DNA of 22,219 bases from an uncultured Verrucomicrobia subdivision 3 bacterium (GTDB lineage Bacteria; Verrucomicrobiota; Verrucomicrobiae; Limisphaerales; UBA11358): positions 1 to 22,219 of the forward strand of contig CAINDH010000251.1 in NCBI GenBank assembly GCA_903847285.1, given 5' to 3'. Below the pieces are notes generated by a model. It did no database searches. It was not told where the DNA came from and worked only from the letters and a program-made list of their open reading frames with translations. Below, one piece after another: positions 1-7,734 of the stretch. Both the position numbers and the translations under genes were made by a program. Position 1 is the first letter of the stretch. The number at the start of each line of letters is the position of its first letter.

Positions 1-108
1 AACCTGAGTCGTCTCACCCAGCAGCAATGCGACCGCATTGCGGAACAGTTAAACAATCGTCCTAGACTACGCCTCGGCTTCTTAACTCCCAACGAGGTCT
101 ATTACTAA
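1..108 (+). CDS. IS30-family transposase, C-terminal end (5' part outside window)
   Basis: Frame 1 is open from the first base to a TAA at 106-108. The 35 residues include LNNRPRLRLGFLTPNEVYY, which matches the ending typical of IS30-family DDE transposases (LNNRPRK-LG-KTPNE). The transposase would cut and join the ends of its element. Only the tail is visible, so I cannot tell whether the full gene is intact. The following bases (about 110-150), with the stretch ttttgtcgcactacaaatg, resemble the DNA after the stop codon in other IS30-type elements. No other transposon gene is present. Confidence 0.82.
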   Translation, partial: NLSRLTQQQCDRIAEQLNNRPRLRLGFLTPNEVYY

Positions 109-152
109 CCATTTTGTCGCACTACAAATGTGAAACTAAACCTTCACCAAGC
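1..152 (+). mobile_element. Right end of an IS30-family insertion sequence (boundary approximate)
   Basis: This comprises the transposase tail plus a short 3' non-coding end. The right terminal inverted repeat should lie roughly at 110-150. The left copy is outside the window, so the repeat and target duplication cannot be defined and the end coordinate is an estimate. Bases 153-265 hold nothing else I can support. Confidence 0.5.
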
Positions 153-265
153 GCAGCTTCAGGCGAAGGAATTTGTCGCGAGCCAAAACTGCCGCGCCGC
201 TGAGTGGCCGCTACGCGGGCAAAGCAGATCGCAAATCAACTTGCTCCACCAAAAATAAAATTTGC

Positions 266-769
266 TCAACGTAAAAAATCCCGTTGCAGCCGCGTCATCA
301 AGTCATTCACCGCCATCATCAGTTCGCCCTGTCGTTCCGCACCGGCTTCGTCCGAGAAATCCATCGGCGCACTCATCACCTCACCGTAACGATGCGTCAA
401 CGGCATCAGTTCATCGCGCTGGCCGGATTGCCGGAGCAATTCGCGCACGCGCCCTGAAAGTTTCTTCACCTCGGAAATTTTCTTCAACGCGACGCCCGCG
501 CTGATTTCATTCAACGTTACACGTTTCAACAAGCCGCATTCAAACAACCCGCACCGCTTGGGTCGGCCAACATAAATCGTGCAGAGCTTGCCATCAAAAC
601 AGGCGCATGGCTGCGCAAACGCCAACTTGGTGGCAGTTTTTTTCTCAATCGTCAGACCCAGTTTTTTTAACCGCCGCGCATCATCACCCGCGCGCAATTC
701 CACATCCGCGAACAGCGTGCTGTCGCAGCACAAGCCGCAGTTAGGACAGAGTTGGTCAATGCTGTTCAT
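266..769 (-). CDS. YkgJ-like CxxCxxCC cysteine cluster protein
   Basis: The protein has about 167 residues. Right at the N-terminus it carries CPNCGLCC (Cys 8, 11, 14, 15), followed by further cysteines in CACFDGKLC and in RCGLFECG. This spacing is the signature of the YkgJ/CxxCxxCC family, thought to bind zinc or an iron-sulfur cluster; the cellular role is unknown. The reading frame extends seven codons upstream to a TTG at 790, but I chose the ATG at 769 because it places the first cysteine at the usual distance. No clear ribosome binding site precedes either start. The C-terminal half is charged and helical with no recognisable domain. It lies downstream of hrpB on the same strand, about 90 bp away, with no evident functional link. 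Confidence 0.8.
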   Translation of the reverse strand: MNSIDQLCPNCGLCCDSTLFADVELRAGDDARRLKKLGLTIEKKTATKLAFAQPCACFDGKLCTIYVGRPKRCGLFECGLLKRVTLNEISAGVALKKISEVKKLSGRVRELLRQSGQRDELMPLTHRYGEVMSAPMDFSDEAGAERQGELMMAVNDLMTRLQRDFLR

Positions 770-859
770 TTGAAAAATTGTCACTGGCAACGACGCAAAG
801 TGGTAAAGATATTTTTATTCCCAATACTTTTGGAGCTTTGCACCTCTGCATGAAAAGCT

Positions 860-3508
860 TCAGCGCCATAAATGTTTCGGATACTTCCGCGCCAGCTCAG
901 ATTTGATTTTCGGATAATGCTCGCGCCAGAAACTTGCCAAATCTTGCGTCACCTGAATCGGCTTCATACCAGGCGTCAGGATGTGAACCGTCACCGGCAC
1001 GCGGCCCAAAGCGATCTTCGGCGTCTGGTTCACATCATAAAGCTCTTGAATACGTAGAGAAATGAATGGTGCTCGGCCCGGCTCGTAATTCACTTTCGGC
1101 GTGCGGCCATTCGTGAGCGACAATCTTTCCGGCGCGTGCTTGTCCAGCAGTTCGCGTTGTGCGTGCGAGAGCCACGACATCACGACCGGCTTCACTTCGC
1201 GTTCTTTAATATCTTTGTAGCTCACCGCGTCGTGGCATAGATCGGAAATGATATGACGTTTGTCGTCTTCCGTAATCGCTGGCAATTGCAAATCCGCGCA
1301 CTGCTGGCAAAGCAAATTCAGTCGCGCGAGCCATTGCTCAACATGATGATCCCAGTTCGGCAACAGCAAACGTCCGGCGATAATTTCATCCGCCAATAAA
1401 CGCGCGGAAGCATCGGCGGGCGGTGGATCAATCCGTTTGGCAGCCAGAGGCAGATCGCGGAAGCGCAACAACTCGGCAGCGAGCACGCGTTTCTCCCGCA
1501 CGTCGAATTGGACATGGACATCGCGCTTGATGTCATCGGGGAAAAATTCCTTGAGCCACTCGACTTCAATTGCCGTGGCGAGCGAGAGAATGGTATTCAC
1601 TTCATTATCGCGTCCGCCGATCTCACGAATTTCGGCGACGACAAGCAGAGGACTTTGCTGCACTTTGCTTTCCCGCGCCAAAACGCCGCGTCGTCCGTGG
1701 ACGAGTTCGCAACGCAACGTTCCTTGATCCATCCGCTTCGTCACACGATCGCTGAAGCCGATGAGAATGCACTTCTGTAAATTTTCGTCCTTCAATTCGT
1801 TCGGGCGCGTGTCGAGACCTTCGTTCTTGGCGATGCGGAGAAATTGATCAAATAGAGGCCCGACCTGTTTTGCGGTCACGGCGTGGATGCCTAGCTTGCG
1901 ACACGCGTCCATGCGGAACTGGTTATTGAACGCATAACTCCACGCGCGCATGAGAATCCAGAAATCCGAACTCGCCTTCTCGCCTAGCAAATCTTCGCGC
2001 AGTGTTTCAACGTCTTTACCTGCGTTACGAATCAGCAAGTCGCGCCCCTGAGTCAGCGCGGCGACGAGGCACGCCTGATGCACGCAGCCGTATTCCTGCG
2101 CCGCGAGCAGCATCCGCGCGTATCGCGGGTGCAGCGGAAAAGCGAGCATCTTGTGACCGATGGGCGTGATCTGCGATGGGAGGGACGGCGTTTCATCGCC
2201 TCCATTTTTTTTCAACGCCCCCAAGTCGGCCAACAATTCTTCTGCGTGCGTCAGCGAAATTTCATCCGGTTTTTCCAACCAGCGGAATTTTCGCAAATCT
2301 ACTACGCCCGACGCCTTCAACGTCAGCACGACTTCTGACAAATCCAGCCGGCGGATTTCTGGCAGCTCGTGTGGCGCGCGTTCATCGTGTTCCGGACGAG
2401 ACCAGAGGCGGATGCACGTTCCCGTCGCAGTGCGCCCGGCGCGACCGGTGCGCTGGTCGGCGTTCGCCTGCGAAATTTTTTCGACGAGTAGCGTGTTGAT
2501 GCCGCGGTTCGCATCATAGCGGGCGATACGTGCGAGGCCGGAATCAATCACCAGCCGCACGCCGTCAATCGTGATGCTCGTCTCGGCGACATTTGTGGCG
2601 ACAACTACTTTCCGATGCTCGTAGCGCGCGACGGCGGCGTCCTGATCCTTCGGTTGAAGTTCTCCATGCAACGGCAAAACGATGAACCCCTTAGCTTCGC
2701 TCGTGTGGCGGATGGCTTCGATGGTCTGCGAAATCTCAAATCCTCCAGGCATGAACACCAGCACATCGCCCTGCCCGCCGCCATTGACGAATCGGGAGAA
2801 TTCCTCCGCCGCCAGCTCCCAAACCGGCGGCGCGTTCAGACCGAGACGACGCGGCAAGTATTCCACCTCCACCGGAAACGTGCGGCCTTGGGAAGCAAGG
2901 ACGGAGCAGCGAAAAACACTTGCAGGAGACGGCGTGAGCAGTCCCTCCCGATTTTCTTTTTTAGAATGAGTCTCGTCACCTCGACTCCTACATTCATTCA
3001 GATATCGCTCCAACTCCCCCGCGTTCAGCGTTGCGGACATCACCGCGAGCATCAAGTCAGGCCGATGTTGCTCCTGCTGTTCCAATGCTTGCGCCAACGT
3101 GATGTCGCCGTAAAGATGCCGCTCATGAAATTCATCGAAGAGGATTGCTGAAACACCTCGCAGTTGCGGGTCGTCAATCATCTGCCGCAACAACACGCCT
3201 TCCGTAACGAAGCGGATTTTAGTTTTCGCCGACGTGACGTTCTCAAAACGGATTTGATATCCCACCTCCTGCCCCAGCTTAACACCGAGTTCCTGCGCCA
3301 CGCGCGTCGCGAGCAAGCGTGCTGCGAGCCGACGCGGCTGCAGCACGACCACTTGCCCATCACCGAGTAATCCATGCTTTAGCAACATCTGCGGAACCTG
3401 CGTGGATTTGCCTGAGCCAGTCGGCGAGGAAAGAATCAAGCGCCGGTCAACTTTGAGCCGCGCGATGAGTTCATTTTCAATTTCGTAAATGGGCAGACGG
3501 TCATCCAT
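860..3508 (-). CDS. hrpB: ATP-dependent RNA helicase HrpB
   Basis: This 882-residue DEAH-box helicase is somewhat longer than typical HrpB. Visible motifs: GSGKST (residues 31-36, nucleotide binding), DEFHERH (125-131, motif II), SAT (158-160), NVAETSITIDGV (motif V) and QRTGRAGRTATG (motif VI). An HA2-like helical region and the HrpB-specific C-terminal region, ending near HYPKIKSELARKYPKHLW, follow. It presumably unwinds or remodels RNA in the cytoplasm; its physiological substrate is poorly known in any species. Two segments look inserted relative to the family: residues about 173-196 between motif III and GRTFPVEVEYL, and about 433-446 before ITPIGHKMLAF. Both coincide with repeat-like DNA and keep the frame. 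The ATG at 3508 is the first possible start and fits the usual HrpB N-terminus. Confidence 0.95.
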   Translation of the reverse strand: MDDRLPIYEIENELIARLKVDRRLILSSPTGSGKSTQVPQMLLKHGLLGDGQVVVLQPRRLAARLLATRVAQELGVKLGQEVGYQIRFENVTSAKTKIRFVTEGVLLRQMIDDPQLRGVSAILFDEFHERHLYGDITLAQALEQQEQHRPDLMLAVMSATLNAGELERYLNECRSRGDETHSKKENREGLLTPSPASVFRCSVLASQGRTFPVEVEYLPRRLGLNAPPVWELAAEEFSRFVNGGGQGDVLVFMPGGFEISQTIEAIRHTSEAKGFIVLPLHGELQPKDQDAAVARYEHRKVVVATNVAETSITIDGVRLVIDSGLARIARYDANRGINTLLVEKISQANADQRTGRAGRTATGTCIRLWSRPEHDERAPHELPEIRRLDLSEVVLTLKASGVVDLRKFRWLEKPDEISLTHAEELLADLGALKKNGGDETPSLPSQITPIGHKMLAFPLHPRYARMLLAAQEYGCVHQACLVAALTQGRDLLIRNAGKDVETLREDLLGEKASSDFWILMRAWSYAFNNQFRMDACRKLGIHAVTAKQVGPLFDQFLRIAKNEGLDTRPNELKDENLQKCILIGFSDRVTKRMDQGTLRCELVHGRRGVLARESKVQQSPLLVVAEIREIGGRDNEVNTILSLATAIEVEWLKEFFPDDIKRDVHVQFDVREKRVLAAELLRFRDLPLAAKRIDPPPADASARLLADEIIAGRLLLPNWDHHVEQWLARLNLLCQQCADLQLPAITEDDKRHIISDLCHDAVSYKDIKEREVKPVVMSWLSHAQRELLDKHAPERLSLTNGRTPKVNYEPGRAPFISLRIQELYDVNQTPKIALGRVPVTVHILTPGMKPIQVTQDLASFWREHYPKIKSELARKYPKHLWR
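2173..2212. repeat. Second repeat-like in-frame insertion in hrpB
   Basis: This G/C-rich segment contains ggcgtttcatcgcc, a small hairpin, flanked by gggaggg and cctcc and next to an eight-base T run. It encodes NGGDETPSLPS in a loop that is usually shorter in HrpB. The GDET peptide and a gggagggac sequence are shared with the 2921-2992 element (the latter on the opposite strand), suggesting related repeats. Boundaries are approximate. Confidence 0.4.
2921..2992. repeat. Imperfect palindromic element inserted in frame in hrpB
   Basis: Bases 2921-2945 and the reverse complement of 2968-2992 match at 17 of 25 positions, with a 22-bp A/T-rich spacer, so the segment could fold as a long hairpin. 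Its length is 72 bp, exactly 24 codons, and it encodes HrpB residues 173-196, a hydrophilic stretch where HrpB proteins normally pass directly from the motif III strand to GR-FPVEV. The exact ends are my estimate. Confidence 0.6.
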
Positions 3509-3618
3509 GAAGCGCGCAGTCTAGCGGATTAAGGAAGGTTGGAAAGTGCAGCATAGTGGCTCTGCGACGAATAGACGCATGGATATTTCTAAAATTTCCC
3601 TGCTCTGCCAAGAAGCCG

Positions 3619-4485
3619 CTATACACCGATGGGATGCCACGCGGTTTTGAATTCCACCGTGTCGAGAATCCAATATGGGTCTTCCACCTTCGCGCTATAC
3701 CAATCCGTCGCAGCGTGATTCGCGTAACGCTTTAGATTCGTCGCGACCCCAGCTTGCAGCTTCGCGCTAGCCTCGGACTCCCCTGCCCCGTCCACAATCG
3801 CATTCACGTCCATGTGCGAGGCGATGTGCGGGATGAGTTCAGCACGCTTGCCGGTGAGGATATTGACCACACCGCCAGGCAGATCGCTCGTCGCCAGAAT
3901 TTCTGCAAACGTCGCGGCCGGCAGCGGAAATTTTTCGGAAGCGACGACAATCGCCGTGTTGCCGCTCAAGATCACTGGCGCGACCAGCGACACGAGCGCG
4001 AGCAACGACGGCTCATCCGGCGCGAGCACCACGACCACACCCTGCGGTTCCGGCGTGGTGAAATTAAAGTGGGAAGACGCCACCGGATTCACGCTGCCGA
4101 ACACCTGCGGATATTTGTCCGTCCAGCCCGCGAAATGCACAAGCCGGTCAACCGCGAGCGTCACTTCGCGCTTGGCCTTCGCCGCGTTGACATCAGTGGA
4201 GCGCGCGATTTCCGCGACGAGTTCAGCGGAACGGTTCTGCAACATCTCAGCGGCGCGATAAAGAATCTGTCCGCGATTATAAGCACTGGCCTTGCCCCAG
4301 CCACCAACCGCAGCCCGCGCGGCGACGACAGCATCTCGGAAATCTTTGCGCGAAGCGTGGGCAAAATTATCGAGCGGCTCGCCCTTTGAGGATTTCGCAG
4401 GCAGGTAGCGTCCGCTCTCGCTGCGCGGAAATTTTCCGCCAATGTAAAGTTTGTAGGTTTTTTTGACGTCAAGGCGAGTGCTCAT
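3619..4485 (-). CDS. Half-length aldehyde dehydrogenase-family protein without catalytic domain
   Basis: The protein has 288 residues against about 480-500 for an aldehyde dehydrogenase (ALDH). The N-terminal arm (YIGGKFPRSESG) and the NAD-binding fold are recognisable, including GVVVVLAPDEPSLL, SGNTAIVVASE and PGGVVNILTG. The chain ends just after the region that normally precedes the ELGG glutamate and the catalytic cysteine, so both are absent. The PWN asparagine is replaced (APDEP) and the KPSE lysine is absent (VASE). Oxidation of aldehydes is therefore unlikely; a regulatory, scaffolding or partner-subunit role is inference. I chose ATG 4485 rather than the upstream start at 4542, because the extension would overlap the preceding gene and has no homologous look. 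The stop of that gene is 5 bp upstream, suggesting an operon. The 110 bp before hrpB contain no lost ALDH half. Confidence 0.75.
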   Translation of the reverse strand: MSTRLDVKKTYKLYIGGKFPRSESGRYLPAKSSKGEPLDNFAHASRKDFRDAVVAARAAVGGWGKASAYNRGQILYRAAEMLQNRSAELVAEIARSTDVNAAKAKREVTLAVDRLVHFAGWTDKYPQVFGSVNPVASSHFNFTTPEPQGVVVVLAPDEPSLLALVSLVAPVILSGNTAIVVASEKFPLPAATFAEILATSDLPGGVVNILTGKRAELIPHIASHMDVNAIVDGAGESEASAKLQAGVATNLKRYANHAATDWYSAKVEDPYWILDTVEFKTAWHPIGV

Positions 4486-4490
4486 AAAAA

Positions 4491-4706
4491 TTATTTTTTC
4501 GACGACAGAAAGAATGCGACCACAAAACCAACTGCGCAGCAAACGGCTCCACCGAGATAATATTGCGCAGACTTGCCATTGGTGGTGCCAGTGATCCGGC
4601 TGGCAACGTTCTGTAGTTGGCCGCCGACGGACTGCGAAATCTCATGTCCGCGCATCAAAAGATACGCGCCAACTACCAGCAGAATGACTCCGATGACTTT
4701 GTTCAT
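4491..4706 (-). CDS. Small two-helix membrane protein, DUF3185-like
   Basis: This 71-residue protein begins MNKVIGVILLVVGAYLL, a first membrane helix (about 4-19), followed by a polar middle with HEISQSVGGQ and a second helix (about 50-67), then a lysine-ending tail. The layout, the start and the SQSVG motif resemble the DUF3185 family of short membrane proteins with no known function. It sits 5 bp upstream of the ALDH-like gene and is probably cotranscribed with it. Confidence 0.7.
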   Translation of the reverse strand: MNKVIGVILLVVGAYLLMRGHEISQSVGGQLQNVASRITGTTNGKSAQYYLGGAVCCAVGFVVAFFLSSKK

Positions 4707-4979
4707 GGCTGTTCCTTAAGGCCGCCCAATCTTGGCGAAAAATTTAAAAATGGCAACGCTTGTTGTCAGTTGAACTGAAGCAATGGCTGGAAGCCAGCGC
4801 TTCCGGTATGCCAAACAACTATTGGTGCTAGCAGACTCCTTCACTCACACCACCAATTTACCGCCGAGATTTGGGACGGTTTTGTTTGGCATCGCCAGCA
4901 GCAGGCTGTCGTCGTTCTACTTGCCGCATGAGCTGCACGCGAGCCTCGCATATTACGGACTTCATTCCCGGGCGCAAAA
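4707..4979. other. Divergent intergenic region
   Basis: About 270 bp separate the minus-strand DUF3185-like gene from the plus-strand fusion gene and must hold promoters for both. I see no convincing -35/-10 pair, operator or structured RNA. A short reading frame at 4783-5010 has no protein-like character and overlaps the next gene's start. Confidence 0.5.
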
Positions 4980-6572
4980 ATGTTTTCATACGGCATGGTT
5001 CCGTGCATGATTTTTGAAGACGAGCATCTGCTGGTGGTTTCCAAACCCGCAGGCTGGAACACGCACGCGCCATCGCCTTACGCGGGCGAAGGGATATACG
5101 ACTGGCTGCGCCAGCGTGAGCCGCGCTGGGCATCGCTCTCGATTCTGCACCGGCTGGACAAGGAAACCAGCGGTGTGCTCGTGTTCGGCAAGACACCATT
5201 GGCCAATAAATCGCTGACGGAACAATTCACGCAGCGCCGTGTCCACAAACAATATCTATTGCTCACCGACCGCGCCGTGCCGGCAAAAGATTTTACGGTG
5301 AAGACTTCATTGCTCCGAACTGGTGAGAAATACACCAGCCGTCCGGGCGGAGAATTGGCGGAAACAAAATTCACCCCGATTCATGACGCCAAATTCGGGA
5401 ATAGAAGATTGAAAATGGTTTCCGCCGAGCCACTGACCGGTCGCACGCACCAGATTCGGGTTCACGCGGCAGAGAGCGGCTTTCCAATTCTGGGTGACAC
5501 GCTTTACGGCGGCACGGCATCGTCACGCGTTTTTCTACACGCGGGAGAGATTTCGTTCATACATCCAGCCACAAATAAGCCGGTGAAATTTTTCGCGCCG
5601 GTCAACTTCGAGACCGAGACGCGACTTGCCCTCCGCACTGCAGCCGTGGAGCCGGAAGAAACGAACGCCTTCCGACTGATTCACGGCGCTAGCGATGGCT
5701 GGCCGAGCTGGTTTGTTGAGCGGTTTGGTGAATTTTTGCTCTCGCAAGCCGACACCGGATTGGCCGCAAAACAAACCGAGGAACTTTCCCGACTGGCAAA
5801 AGTTTTCGGCACGCGCGGTGCTTATCATAAAATTCTATCACGCCACATCCGCAAATCCAACGTGTCAGATGCCTCGCCGCAGCTTGTCCTTGGAGAGACC
5901 GCGCCGGAACGGTTTGAAATTTTTGAGAATGGTGTTCGCTACGAAATGAGTTTTAACGAAGGTTATTCCGTTGGTTTGTTTTTGGATCAACGCGACAACC
6001 GCCGCCGACTCCTCACCAACCACGTCGCAGCGGATTTTCCGTTTGGCAAATCTGAAATCTTAAATTGCTTTGCCTACACCTGTGGTTTCTCGGTTTGTGC
6101 GGCGAAGGCGGGCGCGCGGACAACGAGCCTGGACCTCTCAAAAAAATATTTAGAATGGGGCAAACGCAACTTTGCGCTGAACGGACTCGACGCGGCGCAG
6201 CATGAGTTCATCTACGGCGACACCTTCGACTGGTTGCGGCGGCTGGCGAAGAAGGGGCGCACGTTCGACGGTATCGTGCTCGATCCGCCAACGTTTTCGC
6301 AGTCGAAAGAATACGGAACTTTTCGTGCGGAAAAAGATTACGGCAAGTTGGTGACGGCCGCCCTGCCCGTCCTAAAACCCGGCGGCATCTTGTTGGCCTC
6401 GACAAATGCAGCGGAGTTTACGCCGGAAAACTTTCTCGCGGATGTGGAAGCGGCGGTGCGCGCGGCGAAGCGGAAAATTATGAAGCAGCACTATGTTCCA
6501 CAGCCACCGGATTTTCCGGTGAACCGTGAAGAGCCTGCGTATCTGAAAACGGCGTGGTTCAGCATTCAGTAA
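4980..6572 (+). CDS. Fused RluA-type pseudouridine synthase and RlmI-type methyltransferase
   Basis: This 530-residue chain carries two RNA-modification enzymes. Residues about 10-210 are an RluA-family pseudouridine synthase: EDEHLLVVSKPAG, the catalytic motif HRLDKETSG with Asp60, and GRTHQIRVHAAESGFPILGD. Residues about 225-530 resemble RlmI/RlmK 23S rRNA (cytosine-C5) methyltransferases: FRLIHGASDGWPSWFVERFG, EGYSVGLFLDQRDNRR (327-342), the SAM-binding motif LNCFAYTCGFSVC (361-373) and DPPTFSQSK (435-443). The N-terminal PUA domain of RlmI is missing, with the pseudouridine synthase in its place. The expected role is to isomerise a uridine and methylate a cytosine in rRNA or tRNA, but the targets cannot be read from sequence. 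Starts at 4980, 4995 and 5007 are all possible; none has a clear ribosome binding site. Confidence 0.9.
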   Translation: MFSYGMVPCMIFEDEHLLVVSKPAGWNTHAPSPYAGEGIYDWLRQREPRWASLSILHRLDKETSGVLVFGKTPLANKSLTEQFTQRRVHKQYLLLTDRAVPAKDFTVKTSLLRTGEKYTSRPGGELAETKFTPIHDAKFGNRRLKMVSAEPLTGRTHQIRVHAAESGFPILGDTLYGGTASSRVFLHAGEISFIHPATNKPVKFFAPVNFETETRLALRTAAVEPEETNAFRLIHGASDGWPSWFVERFGEFLLSQADTGLAAKQTEELSRLAKVFGTRGAYHKILSRHIRKSNVSDASPQLVLGETAPERFEIFENGVRYEMSFNEGYSVGLFLDQRDNRRRLLTNHVAADFPFGKSEILNCFAYTCGFSVCAAKAGARTTSLDLSKKYLEWGKRNFALNGLDAAQHEFIYGDTFDWLRRLAKKGRTFDGIVLDPPTFSQSKEYGTFRAEKDYGKLVTAALPVLKPGGILLASTNAAEFTPENFLADVEAAVRAAKRKIMKQHYVPQPPDFPVNREEPAYLKTAWFSIQ

Positions 6573-6619
6573 TGCTGGCCTAAACTGCGTTCAATATTGA
6601 ACCGCAAAGAACGCAAAGA
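6561..6619. repeat. Palindrome and short direct repeats between convergent genes
   Basis: Three elements lie between the fusion gene and the desaturase gene: a hairpin agcatt-cagt-aatgct (6561-6576) over the fusion gene's stop codon, a perfect 14-bp palindrome gttcaatattgaac (6589-6602), and two near-identical 9-mers, ccgcaaaga and acgcaaaga (6602-6619). No T-run follows the hairpin on either strand, so a standard terminator is not supported. The cgcaaagaacgcaaaga motif looks like a dispersed intergenic repeat. Confidence 0.5.
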
Positions 6620-6638
6620 CGAAACTTTTCCAAAGCAC

Positions 6639-7631
6639 TTATAACCCACGCACGCCAACCATGCGTTGGGTTTCCACGTCCCACACCTTCAGGCGCAAGC
6701 AGCGAATTATTTCCAACGGTGAGAGGGTGGTGGTTTTCGCAGCCTGTAATTCTGGTATATCCCGGTAAATTTCCGGCAGGCGATAGAACGGAATGCGATG
6801 ATTCAAATGGTGAATGTGGTGATAGCCGATATTGGCCGTGAACCAAGCCATCACGGGGTTGGTCTTCAAGTAGCTGGAAGACTCGAGCGCGGCACCTTCA
6901 TACGTCCAGCCGCATTTGTCCTTGTAGGTAACGGTGGGGAAATTGTGCTGGGCATAAAACAGATATGCTCCCAACGCGCTGGCAATAGCTAGCGGCAAGA
7001 TAAGCGTGAGCAACAGCGTAACCCAGCCGGACATCATCACCAGCGTGGCCCCGATGGCGAGGTGGAGCAAGAAGGAGAGAATGCAATCGTAGTGTTTTCG
7101 GGGCGATTTGAACACCGGGAGAATTACCATGCTAAACAGGAATACAAAAACGTAGCCAAAGAGAATCGTGAGCGGATGGCGTATGAAAAGATATTTGAAA
7201 CGATCCCAGCGGCCGGTGATAGCGTATTGCTCCGTGGTCATTACGGGATACGAACCAATGTAGGCGCTACGGAGCTTGGAATTGTGTGCGTGGTGGTAAT
7301 CATGCGAACTGCGCCAGATGCTGCTGGGGCAAAGCACCCAGATGCCGAAAATCCGCATGTAAAGTTCCGCCGGGCGGGAGCGCGGCAGAATGGCACGGTG
7401 CTGTTGGTCGTGGTAAATCACGAAGAGGCGGACGATCAATAATCCGGAGACAATGCTGAATGCAAGGCGCGCCCCCAAAGGCATGGACTGCCACGGCAAA
7501 GTAGCGGTCAAACCTGCGGCTAGATAAAAAGTGGAGGTAAAAATGCACCACCAACTTTTCAGTGGGGAATCCTTGGCATACGCCTTCGTGCGGGCGTGCA
7601 AAGTAAGAGAAGGTTTCATGGACGGTTGCAT
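6639..7631 (-). CDS. Membrane fatty acid desaturase
   Basis: This 330-residue membrane protein has the three histidine clusters of the di-iron fatty acid desaturase family: HDQQH (74-78), HDYHHAH (110-116) and HHIHH (271-275), with an extra His at 229 that often joins the metal site. Hydrophobic helices lie at about 28-72 and 150-225. It should insert a double bond into acyl chains at the inner membrane using oxygen and an electron donor; the position of the double bond cannot be read from sequence. It is not close to FabF or other lipid genes. ATG starts at 7631 and 7619 are both possible. A 20-codon reading frame ends in an ATGA overlap with the second. Confidence 0.88.
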   Translation of the reverse strand: MQPSMKPSLTLHARTKAYAKDSPLKSWWCIFTSTFYLAAGLTATLPWQSMPLGARLAFSIVSGLLIVRLFVIYHDQQHRAILPRSRPAELYMRIFGIWVLCPSSIWRSSHDYHHAHNSKLRSAYIGSYPVMTTEQYAITGRWDRFKYLFIRHPLTILFGYVFVFLFSMVILPVFKSPRKHYDCILSFLLHLAIGATLVMMSGWVTLLLTLILPLAIASALGAYLFYAQHNFPTVTYKDKCGWTYEGAALESSSYLKTNPVMAWFTANIGYHHIHHLNHRIPFYRLPEIYRDIPELQAAKTTTLSPLEIIRCLRLKVWDVETQRMVGVRGL

Positions 7632-7678
7632 AACAAAGGTTCGGCGACCGTGCCTTCGACGTCAATGAAGTTTGTCAT
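7616..7678 (-). CDS. Possible 20-codon leader peptide overlapping the desaturase start
   Basis: The frame starts ATG at 7678, preceded by a purine-rich AAAGAAAAA, encodes MTNFIDVEGTVAEPLLCNRP and stops at a TGA that shares ATGA with the desaturase ATG at 7619. That arrangement is typical of translational coupling. It is too short to judge by composition and may be chance. Confidence 0.2.
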   Translation of the reverse strand: MTNFIDVEGTVAEPLLCNRP

Positions 7679-7734
7679 TTTTTCTTTGAGGAAAATGCCG
7701 AGGGGAAAACTGGAAATTGCGAACGGAGCCAAAA

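Noticed and set aside
3509..3618. A frameshifted catalytic half of the ALDH
   Set aside because: Only 110 bp lie between the ALDH-like stop and hrpB, with no ALDH-like residues in any frame I read.
4486..4542. 19-residue upstream extension of the ALDH-like protein
   Set aside because: It overlaps the end of the DUF3185-like gene, and the ATG 4485 start fits family N-termini.
4783..5010. 75-codon reading frame upstream of the pseudouridine synthase fusion
   Set aside because: No recognisable protein features, and it overlaps the real gene start in another frame.
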